This document shows, one piece after another, positions 37,306-45,653 of a DNA stretch of 64,000 bases (its first letter is position 1; each line of letters starts with the position of its first letter). Made by a program: the position numbers and the translations under genes. The notes below the pieces were generated by a model that was not told the origin of the DNA, ran no database searches, and saw only the letters and a list, made by a program, of their open reading frames with translations. The DNA comes from JAOPZW01 sp963764585 (GTDB taxonomy: Bacteria; Actinomycetota; Thermoleophilia; Solirubrobacterales; Solirubrobacteraceae): positions 682,001-746,000 of the forward strand of contig CAVXTB010000003.1 in NCBI GenBank assembly GCA_963764585.1. Reading direction: 5' to 3'.

Positions 37306-38604
37306 CTACGTAACGACCTCCAGCACCGCCGGGTTCTCGTCCAGCACGCGGTCGCCGACGCGGAAGGCGGCGCGGATCGCCTCGGCCGCGTGGGCGGCGG
37401 CGTCCTCGTCGCGGGCGTGGACGATGGCCAGCGGCTGGCCGTGAGGGCCGACGCGCTCGCCGGGCGCCGCCACCTGCGTGAGGCCGACGGCGTGGTCGAT
37501 GGCGTCGTCCTCGCGGCGCCGACCGCCGCCGAGGTCGATGATCGCCAGGCCGACCGCGCGCACGTCGATACCGGCGACGACGCCGTCGCGCTCGGCGTGG
37601 GCCTCGATCGCGACGGGCGCGCGCGGGAGGTGGTCGTCGGGGCGCTCGAGCAGGTCGGCCGGCCCGCCGAGCGTCGCGACCATGCGCGCGAAGTGCTCGG
37701 CGGCGGCGCCGGACTCCAGCGCGGCGCGCGGGTCGCCGTCGAGCCCCTTGAGGCGCAGGAGCTGCTCGCAGAGCGCGAGCGTGACCTCGACCATGCGCGC
37801 GTCGTTCGCCTCGCCCGTGAGGTGGTCGATCGCCTCGCGCACCTCGACGGCGTTGCCCGCAGCACGGCCCATGACGCGATCCATGTCGGTCAGCAGCGCG
37901 GCGGTCGGCAGCCCGTTGCCGCGCGCGACGTCGATGATCGCCTGGGCCAGCTCGCGCGCCTGGTCGAGCTCGGGCAGGAACGCGCCGGAGCCGACCTTGA
38001 CGTCCATGACCAGCGCGTCGAGGCCGGCGGCGAGCTTCTTGGAGAGGATCGAGGCGACGATCAGCGGGATCGACTCGACCGTCCCGGTCGCGTCGCGGAT
38101 CGCGTACAGGCGGCGATCGGCAGGGGCGAGGTCGCCGGTCTGGCCGATGATCGCGCAGCCGGCCTCGCGCACGGCGGCCGTGAAGCGCTCGCGCCCGGGC
38201 GCGGTGTCGTAGCCGGGGATCGCGTCGAGCTTGTCGAGCGTGCCGCCGGTGTGGCCGAGCCCGCGCCCGGAGATCATCGGCACCGCGCCGCCGCACGCCG
38301 CGACGATCGGCGCCAGCAGCAGCGAGACCTTGTCGCCGACGCCGCCGGTCGAATGCTTGTCGAGCACCGGGCGGTCGACGTCCCAGGCCAGCACCTCGCC
38401 CGAGCGCGTCATCGCGCCGGTCAGCGCGACGCGCTCCTCGGGGCCCATCCCGTTGATGACGATCGCCATCGCCAGCGCGCCGACCTGCGCGTCTGAGACC
38501 GAGCCGTCGGTGATGCCGGCCACGAGCCACTCGATCTCCTCGCCGGTCAGCGCGTTGCCGTCGCGCTTGCGGCGGATGACCTCCTGAGCGAGGAACGTGC
38601 TCAT
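37306..38604 (-). CDS. deoA: Thymidine / pyrimidine-nucleoside phosphorylase
   Basis: A 432-residue enzyme that splits thymidine (and often uridine or deoxyuridine) with phosphate. It carries the family signature in SGRGLGHTGGTLDKLDAIPG, the phosphate/nucleoside loop DKHSTGGVGDKVSLLLAPIV, and VMDVKVGSGAFLPELDQAREL. The C-terminal domain is complete. The ATG at 38604 overlaps the PNP stop (ATGA), so it is the last gene of a cupin-cdd-PNP-deoA unit. Its product feeds deoC at 18066. The downstream 127 bp up to the insertion sequence hold no gene. Confidence 0.93.
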   Translation of the reverse strand: MSTFLAQEVIRRKRDGNALTGEEIEWLVAGITDGSVSDAQVGALAMAIVINGMGPEERVALTGAMTRSGEVLAWDVDRPVLDKHSTGGVGDKVSLLLAPIVAACGGAVPMISGRGLGHTGGTLDKLDAIPGYDTAPGRERFTAAVREAGCAIIGQTGDLAPADRRLYAIRDATGTVESIPLIVASILSKKLAAGLDALVMDVKVGSGAFLPELDQARELAQAIIDVARGNGLPTAALLTDMDRVMGRAAGNAVEVREAIDHLTGEANDARMVEVTLALCEQLLRLKGLDGDPRAALESGAAAEHFARMVATLGGPADLLERPDDHLPRAPVAIEAHAERDGVVAGIDVRAVGLAIIDLGGGRRREDDAIDHAVGLTQVAAPGERVGPHGQPLAIVHARDEDAAAHAAEAIRAAFRVGDRVLDENPAVLEVVT

Positions 38605-39405
38605 GCCAGCCTCCCGACGAAGCCCTCGAGCAGCCGCCCGAGGTCGCCGGCGGCGCGCTGCGCGTCGGCGAGCGTCTGCTCGTGGCTGAGCGGCACGTCC
38701 GACATGCCCTCGGCGAGGTTGGAGATCGCCGACACGGCGACCACGCGCATGCCCGCGTGGCGGGCGAGGATCGTCTCGTGCACGGTCGACATGCCGACCG
38801 CGTCGGCGCCGAGCGTGCCGAACGCGCGGATCTCGGCCGGGGTCTCGAAGCTCGGGCCGCTGACCGCCAGGTAGACGCCCTCGGCGAGATCGATGCCCAG
38901 CTCGGTGGCGACCTCGTGCAGCTGCGCGCGCAGCGCGGCGTCGTAGGCGTCGGCCAGGCTGGGGAAGCGCGGGCCGATCGCCTCGTCGTTGGGGCCGACG
39001 AGCGGGTTGTGGCCGGTGAGGTTGATGTGGTCGGAGATCGCCATCAGGCGCCCGGGGCCGACCTCGGGGCGCAGCGAGCCGGCCGCGTTGGTGAGGACGA
39101 GCACCTCGGCGCCGGCGGCGGCCAGCGCCCGCACCGGCGTGGTCCGCGGCGCGGGGTCGCCGCCCTCGTAGAGGTGCGCCGCGGCCCATGAGCACGCACA
39201 CCGGAACGCCGCGCAGCTGGCCGAGCACCGCGCGCCCGGCGTGGCCGTGGACGGTCGGGCGCGGGAAGCCGGGCAGCTCCTCGTAGCCGATCGTCACGGC
39301 GTCCTGCACGGCGTCGGCGACCGCGCCCAGGCCGGAGCCGAGCACGATGCCCACGCGCGGAGCGCCGCGCGAGCGCAGGACGGCTGCCGCGTCGGCCACG
39401 CTCAC
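38601..39405 (-). pseudogene. Purine nucleoside phosphorylase, one frameshift
   Basis: Homologous to trimeric PNPs (MTAP/PNP class). The first part (GTG 39405 to about 39184) has VGIVLGSGLGAVADAV and GHAGRAVLGQLRGVPVCVLMGR. The rest (to 38601), in the next frame, has VLTNAAGSLRPEVGPGRLM, AVSGPSFETPAEIRAFG and DAVGMSTVHETILARHAG. One extra base in the GC run at about 39179-39184 breaks the phosphate-binding motif: without it the text reads MGRAHLYEG, as in the family. Repaired length is 267 residues, exactly normal. The GTG start overlaps the cdd stop, and its stop overlaps the deoA start. A sequence error is quite possible because everything else is intact. Confidence 0.8.
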
Positions 39406-40328
39406 CCCAGCGCCCCCTCGTCGAAGGCCAGCGGCAGCAGCCCGCCGACCGTGGTGGTCTGCACGGGGCCGTCGGGGCGGCCGAGGTAGACCGGCGTGTC
39501 CGGCGCGGCGAACTCCCTCAGGCGCTGGCGGCAGCCGCCGCACGGCGGGCAGATGTCGAGCCTCTCGGCGACCACCGCCACGGCGGCGATCCGGGTCTCG
39601 CCGGCGGTGACCATCGCGCCGATCGCCGACGCCTCGGCGCACTGGCCCTGCGGGTAGGCGACGTTCTCGACGTTCGCGCCGGTGTAGATGGCGCCCGACG
39701 GCGTCAGCAGGGCGGCGCCGACGGGGAAGTTCGAGTAGGGGGCGTAGGCATTGCGCATCGCGGCCTCGGCGGCGGCGAGCAGGCTCTCGGGCGTCGGCAT
39801 CGTGGACTCGCCTTCGATCAGGTCGCAGTAGGAGACGGGGATGGGTGCGCCGAGCGCGAGCTGCGCGCGCAGGTGGGCCACGAGCTCGTGCTCGCGCGAG
39901 AGGTCGGACTCCGGCGGCGCGACGCCCTCGAGCTCGACGAAGGAGCCCAGCCCGGCGACCTCGTCGAGGTGGATGCGCACCGCCTCCCACAGCAGCAGGT
40001 GGCGGCGCTTGTCGACGACCGCGCGCGTGCCCAGCGCGGCGTCGAGCGCCTCGCGCAGCGCCTGCGGATCGCTCACGTCGGCCAGGCGGTAGGCGCTCGT
40101 GCGCGCCTCGTCGCTGTCGGGTCGGGCGTAGGCGATCAGGTGCGCGATCGGACCCCGCCCACCCTCCTCCTCGCGCAGCTTCAGCCGCCCGCGCGCCCCG
40201 CCGAAGTACGTGTCGCGCTGGACGAGCACGCCCATGTCGGTGGCTCCCAGGGCGAGCGCGCGCTCGAGCGTCGTGGCCGGATCGGCGTCGCGTGCCTTGA
40301 TCTCGACGTTGCGGCGGGGCGGGGTCAC
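39402..40328 (-). CDS. CYTH-domain / cytidine deaminase fusion protein
   Basis: A 308-residue fusion in one open frame. Residues 1 to about 173 are a CyaB-like CYTH domain: NVEIKARDAD (acidic/basic strand 1), QRDTYFGGARGRLKLREE, and VRIHLDEVAGLGSFVELEGV. CYTH proteins bind triphosphates or polyphosphate; class IV adenylate cyclase and thiamine triphosphatase belong here. Residues from about 177 are a complete cytidine deaminase: NVAYPQGQCAEASAIGAM (Cys/His zinc site with catalytic Glu next) and CPPCGGCRQRLREFA (zinc cysteines). Translation starts at GTG 40328, overlapping the cupin stop. An in-frame ATG at the deaminase border, preceded by AAGGCGAG, could also give free deaminase. Confidence 0.85.
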   Translation of the reverse strand: MTPPRRNVEIKARDADPATTLERALALGATDMGVLVQRDTYFGGARGRLKLREEEGGRGPIAHLIAYARPDSDEARTSAYRLADVSDPQALREALDAALGTRAVVDKRRHLLLWEAVRIHLDEVAGLGSFVELEGVAPPESDLSREHELVAHLRAQLALGAPIPVSYCDLIEGESTMPTPESLLAAAEAAMRNAYAPYSNFPVGAALLTPSGAIYTGANVENVAYPQGQCAEASAIGAMVTAGETRIAAVAVVAERLDICPPCGGCRQRLREFAAPDTPVYLGRPDGPVQTTTVGGLLPLAFDEGALG

Positions 40329-40873
40329 GCGGCGGCCACTCTAGTGATGCCACGCGCCCACATGACGAGCGGGGCCAAGAGCGCTCGCTGGACGCCGACG
40401 CTCATGAGCGGCGCGTGAGCCTCCTGGTCGTAGCGGCGCGCGAGAACGGCGAGGTCGAGCGGGTTGCGCGGCAGTCCGCGGCGGTTCATCCGGCCGGCCT
40501 TCGCCATCGCCACGACCTCGGCGAACATGTCCTCCATCTGCAGCGCGGGGCGCACCTCGACGCGCAGGCGTGCCTCCTCGTCGCCGGCGTTGGCGAACGA
40601 GTGGGCGACGCCGGGCGCGACCTCGACGACGTCGCCGGGGCCGGCGAGGATCGTGCGCAGGCCGACGCGGAAGCGCATCTGCCCGGCGACGACCTCGAAG
40701 CGCTCGGTCTGGATCGGGTGGACGTGCGGGATCGGCACCGCGCCGCCGGGACGCAGGGCGAAGTCGAAGGCGAGCAGCTCGCCATCGGTGGTGCTCGCGG
40801 TCTGCGTGAAGGTGAAGCGCTCGCCGGTGACGGGGTTCTCGAGGGTCTGGCCTGGAGTGATCATGGGATGCAT
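40325..40873 (-). CDS. Cupin-domain protein
   Basis: A 182-residue protein with a single cupin barrel (about residues 10-120). PIPHVHPIQTERFEVVAGQM gives the two metal histidines and Glu; LAGPGDVVEVAPGVAHSFAN is motif 2 with its histidine. The C-terminal 60 residues are helical. I prefer ATG 40873 because GGGAG stands 4 nt before it. It leads the minus-strand nucleoside salvage unit (GTGA overlap with the next gene) and may be a sugar- or nucleoside-related dioxygenase, isomerase or sensor; function unknown. Confidence 0.8.
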   Translation of the reverse strand: MHPMITPGQTLENPVTGERFTFTQTASTTDGELLAFDFALRPGGAVPIPHVHPIQTERFEVVAGQMRFRVGLRTILAGPGDVVEVAPGVAHSFANAGDEEARLRVEVRPALQMEDMFAEVVAMAKAGRMNRRGLPRNPLDLAVLARRYDQEAHAPLMSVGVQRALLAPLVMWARGITRVAAA

Positions 40874-40926
40874 CAAACTCCCGCGGAGCGAGACGGTCCA
40901 TAGCTCTGAAGCGCAAGATCATGTGC

Positions 40927-40940
40927 GATCGTCTACGATC
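40927..40940. promoter_or_regulatory. Operator candidate between cupin and AraC genes
   Basis: GATCGT-CT-ACGATC, perfect 6-bp arms with a 2-nt spacer. It covers the AraC gene's -10-like hexamer and ends 5 nt before that gene's ATG, so autorepression is plausible. Confidence 0.35.
40934..40939 (+). promoter_or_regulatory. -10-like hexamer for the AraC gene
   Basis: TACGAT, 6 nt before the ATG at 40946, inside the operator candidate. Confidence 0.35.
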
Positions 40941-40945
40941 CGACG

Positions 40946-41887
40946 ATGGACGCGATCGCCGGCCTCCTCGACGGGCCTCGGGCCCGCGAAGCGTTCCTGT
41001 TGCGCTCGAGCATGGATCCGCCGTGGTCGCTGCGCATCCAGGACGAGGCGCCGCTGACGGTCGTGGCGATGGTGCGCGGCGAGGCGTGGTTCGTCGCCGA
41101 CGAGGGCGAGCCGGTGGCCCTGCGCGCCGGGGACGTCGCGATCGTCCGCGGCCCGGACCCCTACACGGTCGCCGACGACCCGGCCACGGCGCCGCAGGCG
41201 ATCATCCACCCGGGCCAGGACTGCACGACGATCGGCGGCGAGCCGCTCGTCGACCAGTGGAGCCTCGGCGTGCGCACGTGGGGCAACAGCCCCGATGGCG
41301 CGACCGTGATGCTCACCGGCACCTACAACTTCGAGGGCGAGGTCAGCCAGCGCCTGCTGCGCGCGCTGCCGGCGCTGATCGTGCTGCGCGACGACGAGTG
41401 GGACTGCCCGGTCATCCCGCTGCTCGCCGACGAGATCGTCAAGGATGCGCCCGGCCAGGAGGCCGTGCTCGACCGCCTGCTCGACCTGCTGCTGATCGCC
41501 GTCCTGCGCGCGTGGTTCGCGCGCCCCGACGCCGACGCGCCGGGCTGGTACCGGGCGTCGAGCGATCCCGTCGTCGGCCATGCCCTGCGCCTGATCCACC
41601 ACAACCCCGCGCACCCGTGGACCGTCGCCGAGCTGGCCCATGAGACCGGCGTGTCGCGCGCGGCGCTGGCGCGCCGCTTCCACGAGCTGGTCGGCGAGCC
41701 GCCGATGACCTTCCTGACCACCTGGCGGATCGCGCTGGCCGCCGACCTGCTGCTCGAGCCCGGCGCGACCATCGGCTCGGTGGCCCACCAGGTCGGCTAC
41801 GGCAGCCCGTTCGCGCTGAGCACCGCCTTCAAGCGTCTGCGCGGCGTCAGCCCGCAGCAGCACCGCATGGCGGCGCGCGCCGCCTAG
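40946..41887 (+). CDS. AraC-family regulator with cupin sensor
   Basis: A 313-residue regulator. The N-terminal cupin_6-type sensor (about 1-190) includes VVAMVRGEAWFVADEGEPVAL and WGNSPDGATVMLTGTYNFEG. The C-terminal double helix-turn-helix (about 210-308) has VAELAHETGVSRAALARRF and GSVAHQVGYGSPFALSTAF followed by FKRLRGVSPQQHR. It belongs to the subgroup often linked to dehydrogenases or oxidoreductases and is convergent with an aldehyde dehydrogenase. It is divergent from the cupin/cdd/PNP/deoA unit, so control of that unit is possible. Its stop interlocks with the ALDH stop in CTAG. Confidence 0.87.
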   Translation: MDAIAGLLDGPRAREAFLLRSSMDPPWSLRIQDEAPLTVVAMVRGEAWFVADEGEPVALRAGDVAIVRGPDPYTVADDPATAPQAIIHPGQDCTTIGGEPLVDQWSLGVRTWGNSPDGATVMLTGTYNFEGEVSQRLLRALPALIVLRDDEWDCPVIPLLADEIVKDAPGQEAVLDRLLDLLLIAVLRAWFARPDADAPGWYRASSDPVVGHALRLIHHNPAHPWTVAELAHETGVSRAALARRFHELVGEPPMTFLTTWRIALAADLLLEPGATIGSVAHQVGYGSPFALSTAFKRLRGVSPQQHRMAARAA

Positions 41888-43344
41888 CCCCCGTAGGGGT
41901 ACCACCAGGACTTCGGCGCGATCCTCGTCTCGATGTGGACGTGCTTGGTCTCCTGGAAGGCCTCGAGGCCCTCCTGGCCGAGCTCGCGGCCGAGGCCCGA
42001 CTGCTTGAAGCCGCCGAACGGCCCGGCGTCGTTGTCGGTGAGCGGGTCGTTGAACCACACCGTCCCCGCCTTGATCTCGCGCATGCAGCGCACCACGGTC
42101 TCGAGGTCGCGCGTGTACACGTTGGCGCCGAGGCCGAAGCGGGTCGAGTTGGCCAGCTCGATCGCCTCGTCGAGCGACGACACGGGCACGATCGGAGCGA
42201 CCGGGCCGAAGGTCTCCTCGCGCAGCAGGTCGGTCTCGGCCGGCGCGCCGGTGACGACCGCGGGCGCGAAGAAGTGCCCCGACGCCTGTCCGCCGTCGCC
42301 GCCGCCGGTGACGAGCTGCGCTCCCGCCGCGACCGCCGCATCGACCTGGGCGGCCACCTTCGCGCGCTGGCGCGCCGAGGCCATCGGCCCGACGTCGGTG
42401 CGCGGATCGAGCGGGTCGCCGAGCACCAGCGAGCCCGTGTAGTCGACGAACTCGCGCAGGAAGTCGTCGTAGACCTCGGACATCACGTAGAAGCGCTCGG
42501 CCGAGGTGCAGACCTGGCCGGCGTTCAGGAAGGCCGCCCACGCCCCGCCCTTGGCGGCGACGCCGATCCCGTCGGCCACGTCGGCGCACACGATGAACGG
42601 GTCCTTGCCGCCCATCTCGAGGTTGATGCGCGCGACGCGCTCGGCGCACCGCACGGCGATCCGCTTGCCGGTCTCGACCGAGCCCGTGAAGGCCACGCCG
42701 TCGACCCGCTCGTCGCGCACGAGCGCCTCGCCGACGTCGCCGGCCCCGGCGAGCAGGCTCACGACGCCGGCGGGGAGGTGGTGCAAGCAGGACGCCAGCG
42801 CGAGCGTCGACAGCGGGGTGAGCTCGGACGGCTTGCAGACGACCGTGTTGCCGGCGGCGAGCGCGGGCGCGAGCTTCCAGGCGAGCAGCAGCAGCGGGTA
42901 GTTCCACGGCACGATCGCCGCGACGACGCCCAGCGGCTCCTTGAGCACCAGCGCGAGCTGCGTCGACTCGATCGTGGGGATCACGCGGCCGGCGAAGTTG
43001 CGCCCCATCTCGGCGTAGTAGTCGAACGCGGCCGCCGTCCAGCCGACCTCGTCGGAGTTCTCGACCAGCGGCTTGCCGCCCTCGCGCGTCATCAGCTCGG
43101 CCAGCTCGTCGGTGCGCGCCCGCAGCCGCGTGGCGACCTCGTGCAGCAGCTCGCAGCGCTCGACCGCCGGGGTGTCGGCCCACCCGCGCGCGGCCGCGCG
43201 GGCCGCCCCGATCGCCGCGTCGACCTGCTCGGACGACGGCAGCGCGACCGTCGCCAGCGTGCTCTGGGTGTAGGGGTTCTCGACGTCGAGCGCCGGCCCG
43301 TCACCGGCCACCTGCTCGCCCGCGATCAGCAGCCGGGTCTCCAT
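41884..43344 (-). CDS. Aldehyde dehydrogenase (aminobutyraldehyde/betaine type)
   Basis: A 486-residue full-length NAD-dependent ALDH: AAIVPWNYPLLLLAWKLAPA (oxyanion Asn), NLEMGGKDPFIVCADVAD (catalytic Glu), AAFLNAGQVCTSAERFYVM (catalytic Cys), and C-terminal AGTVWFNDPLTDNDAGPFGG. The LEMGGK/NAGQVCTS pattern is common in betaine- and gamma-aminobutyraldehyde dehydrogenases. Putrescine-forming genes lie in this window (47902, 59972), so an aminoaldehyde is a reasonable but unproved substrate. The ATG at 43344 has TATGCT 8 nt upstream. Only 31 bp separate it from the divergent upp start. Confidence 0.9.
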   Translation of the reverse strand: METRLLIAGEQVAGDGPALDVENPYTQSTLATVALPSSEQVDAAIGAARAAARGWADTPAVERCELLHEVATRLRARTDELAELMTREGGKPLVENSDEVGWTAAAFDYYAEMGRNFAGRVIPTIESTQLALVLKEPLGVVAAIVPWNYPLLLLAWKLAPALAAGNTVVCKPSELTPLSTLALASCLHHLPAGVVSLLAGAGDVGEALVRDERVDGVAFTGSVETGKRIAVRCAERVARINLEMGGKDPFIVCADVADGIGVAAKGGAWAAFLNAGQVCTSAERFYVMSEVYDDFLREFVDYTGSLVLGDPLDPRTDVGPMASARQRAKVAAQVDAAVAAGAQLVTGGGDGGQASGHFFAPAVVTGAPAETDLLREETFGPVAPIVPVSSLDEAIELANSTRFGLGANVYTRDLETVVRCMREIKAGTVWFNDPLTDNDAGPFGGFKQSGLGRELGQEGLEAFQETKHVHIETRIAPKSWWYPYGG

Positions 43345-43352
43345 TGCGCGGC

Positions 43353-43358
43353 AGCATA
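43353..43358 (-). promoter_or_regulatory. -10-like hexamer for aldehyde dehydrogenase
   Basis: TATGCT on the minus strand, 8 nt before the ATG at 43344. It lies back to back with the upp hexamer. Confidence 0.4.
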
Positions 43359-43360
43359 TG

Positions 43361-43366
43361 TAGGCT
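43361..43366 (+). promoter_or_regulatory. -10-like hexamer for upp
   Basis: TAGGCT, 9 nt before the ATG at 43376, two bases from the opposing hexamer. Confidence 0.4.
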
Positions 43367-43375
43367 CGCGCCCGC

Positions 43376-44008
43376 ATGCCCGAGGGCCTGACCGTCGTCG
43401 AGCACCCCGTTCTGGAGGACCGCCTCGCCGTCCTTCGCGACGCCGCGACCCCGCACGGCGCGTTCCGCCAGGCGCTGCACGAGGCCTCCGCGATCCTCGC
43501 GATCGAGGCCACGCGCGACCTGCCGACGGTGCCGCGCGAGATCGACACGCCGCTCGAGCCCGCGAGCGTGCGGCGGCTGGAGGCGCAGATCACGATCGTG
43601 CCGGTGCTGCGCGCCGGACTGGGGATGGTCGAGGGGTTCCTGCGGCTGCTGGCCGACGCGCGCGTCGGCCACCTGGGCATGCAGCGCGACGAGGACACGC
43701 TCGAGCCGACCGGCTACTTCGAGCGCATGCCGCCCGGAATGGGGGAGGCGCACGTCTTCCTGCTGGACCCGATGCTCGCCACCGGCGGCAGCGCCGTCGC
43801 CGCGCTTGACCGCTTGAAGGCCAACGGCGCGCGGCGCCTGCGCCTGATCTGCCTCGTCGCCGCGCCCGAGGGCGTCAAGGCGGTCCACGACGCCCACCCC
43901 GACGTGCACATCTGGACCGCGGCGCTGGACCGCGGGCTCGACGAGCGCGCCTATATCCGCCCGGGCCTCGGCGACGCGGGCGATCGCGTCTTCGGCACCA
44001 CCGGCTAG
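43376..44008 (+). CDS. upp: Uracil phosphoribosyltransferase
   Basis: A 210-residue type I phosphoribosyltransferase making UMP from uracil and PRPP. It has ITIVPVLRAGLGMVEGFL, the PRPP loop VFLLDPMLATGGSAVAAL and a C-terminal uracil-binding segment (AYIRPGLGDAGDRVFGT). Length is normal. It completes pyrimidine salvage after deoA and cdd. The stop interlocks with the convergent membrane-propeller gene in CTAG. Confidence 0.95.
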   Translation: MPEGLTVVEHPVLEDRLAVLRDAATPHGAFRQALHEASAILAIEATRDLPTVPREIDTPLEPASVRRLEAQITIVPVLRAGLGMVEGFLRLLADARVGHLGMQRDEDTLEPTGYFERMPPGMGEAHVFLLDPMLATGGSAVAALDRLKANGARRLRLICLVAAPEGVKAVHDAHPDVHIWTAALDRGLDERAYIRPGLGDAGDRVFGTTG

Positions 44009-45063
44009 GGCCGCAAGATGACCAGTTGGCCGCCCGCGGTGGTCATCCACAGCTCCGAGCCGATCCGCGCCAGCCACAGCACGCCGAACTCGCCGACGTG
44101 GACGCTCGTCACGGTGCGCCCGTTGCGGGGGTCGATCGCGATGACGCGATCGCCGTTGCGGTCGCGGGACTCGACCCAGATCAGGCCGCGCGCCTCGGCG
44201 GCGGCGCCGATATCGGCGTAGCGCGCGCGCCACATCGTGTGGCCGGTTGCGGGATCCAGCCGGGCGGCCTCGGTCGAGTTGGCGAGGTAGAGCCCGCCGG
44301 CGAACGCCACGAGCTCGCCGCCGAAGGGCACCCGGAAAGTCGCCTTGACCGCACCGGTGCGCCCGTCCAGGCGAACCAGGCGCAGGTCACTCGACGCGAG
44401 CCACAGGTCGCCGTCGAGCACGGCTCCGCCGCGGACGGCGTACCCTGAGCGCGCCACCGTGATCGCCTTCGTGAGGCGGTTGGTGCGCGCGTCTATCCGC
44501 AGCGCGCGCTGCTCGCCCACGACCCAGACCGCGTCGCCGATTGGCAGCGGGACACCGCCCGAGAACGCGCCGCGTTCCAGCAGGATCCGGGCGGCGATGC
44601 GGTTCGTCCGCGGGTCGATGCGCACCAGGTCGTTGACCCCCTCGGTGACCCACACTGCGTCGCTGCCGACGCTGATCGCGATTCCCGCGCGCACCCCGAT
44701 CCGCGCGATCACGCGGCGCGTCGCGGGATCCAGGCGCAGGAGCTTGTCGTCGATCCTGTCGAAGGCCCACGCCGACCCGAAGCCGGCCTGGACCTGGTCG
44801 AGCACGCCACCGGGCTCGAGCCGGGCCACGACCTTGGGCCCGGGCGGCTGCGCCGGCTCGGGACGCGTCGCGAGCAGCGCGTAGACGCCCACGAGCAGCA
44901 CGACGCCGAGCGCAAGGACCGCGGCGACGGGGACCCCTCCCGCGATCCGCGGCAGGCGCGCATGCGCGGTCAGCAGCGCGCGGGTCCGCACCTTGCGCCG
45001 CTCCTCGTGGTCGGCCGCTTCGCGCAGCGCGTGGCCCAGCCTGGCGATGAAGTCCTCGTTCAC
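44005..45063 (-). CDS. Membrane-anchored beta-propeller protein, probable anti-sigma partner
   Basis: A 352-residue protein. A short cytoplasmic N-terminus (about 1-45, charged and helical: ALREAADHEERRKVRTRAL) is followed by one membrane helix (about 46-66, AAVLALGVVLLVGVYALL). The rest (about 75-352) is an extracytoplasmic beta-propeller of Vgb/YVTN type with recurring LxRxDPxTxRxxARI and SDAVWVTEG units. The GTG start overlaps the sigma factor stop (GTGA). Coupling, topology and N-terminal helix suggest an atypical anti-sigma factor with a propeller sensor. No zinc-finger HxxxCxxC motif is present, so this role is inference. Confidence 0.7.
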   Translation of the reverse strand: MNEDFIARLGHALREAADHEERRKVRTRALLTAHARLPRIAGGVPVAAVLALGVVLLVGVYALLATRPEPAQPPGPKVVARLEPGGVLDQVQAGFGSAWAFDRIDDKLLRLDPATRRVIARIGVRAGIAISVGSDAVWVTEGVNDLVRIDPRTNRIAARILLERGAFSGGVPLPIGDAVWVVGEQRALRIDARTNRLTKAITVARSGYAVRGGAVLDGDLWLASSDLRLVRLDGRTGAVKATFRVPFGGELVAFAGGLYLANSTEAARLDPATGHTMWRARYADIGAAAEARGLIWVESRDRNGDRVIAIDPRNGRTVTSVHVGEFGVLWLARIGSELWMTTAGGQLVILRP

Positions 45064-45602
45064 GGTCGGCTCCCGATCCGGTCGCGCAGGGCGGCGAGCC
45101 CGCGGCTGACGCGCTTGCGCACCGCGGCCTCCGAGACGTCGAGGTCGTGCGCGATCTCGGCGTAGTCGCGCCCCTCGATGACGTGGGCCGTGATCGCATC
45201 GCGCTGATCGGTCACGAGCACCTCGATCAGGCTGCTGGCCTCGATGCCGGCGAGGTTCTCGATGCGCGCGATGTCCTCGTCGGTCAGCTCGATGCGCTGC
45301 ATCCGAAGCCGCCGCCGCGCGCGGCGCTCGGCATAGCCACGGCGCTGGGCGTCGACGAGCTTCTTGAACGCGATCCCGAACAGCCATGCGCCGGCGGCGC
45401 CCGCCTCCCTGCGATAGCGGCGGCGGCTCGCCAGCGCGGCGGCGAAGGTCTCCGCGGTGAGGTCCGCGGCCAGCTCGGCATCGCCCGTGCGCCGGGCGAA
45501 GTACGCGAGCATCCGCTCGGCGTGGCGCAGGTAGAACAGCTCGAAGGACGCGCCGTCGCGGCCGGTCAGGAGGTCCTCGTCGCTGCGCAGCTCGGGGCCC
45601 AT
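45060..45602 (-). CDS. ECF RNA polymerase sigma factor
   Basis: A 180-residue sigma-70 family protein with region 2 (about 15-85: SFELFYLRHAERMLAYFARR, WLFGIAFKKLVDAQRR) and region 4 (about 125-175: AHVIEGRDYAEIAHDLDVS and EAAVRKRVSRGLAALRDRI). A linker of about 40 residues lies between. The ATG at 45602 has AGGTGG just upstream. It is cotranscribed with the membrane-anchored propeller protein that probably holds it inactive until an external signal arrives. Target promoters are not identified. Confidence 0.9.
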   Translation of the reverse strand: MGPELRSDEDLLTGRDGASFELFYLRHAERMLAYFARRTGDAELAADLTAETFAAALASRRRYRREAGAAGAWLFGIAFKKLVDAQRRGYAERRARRRLRMQRIELTDEDIARIENLAGIEASSLIEVLVTDQRDAITAHVIEGRDYAEIAHDLDVSEAAVRKRVSRGLAALRDRIGSRP

Positions 45603-45653
45603 GCATCCACCTACTTCGGAGCTCGCTCGGAGCTGTGACCAACGCTACCTCCG

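Noticed and set aside
36970..38496. A plus-strand open frame of 508 residues over the IS end and deoA
   Set aside because: Antisense to deoA, no motifs, and it crosses the IS boundary.
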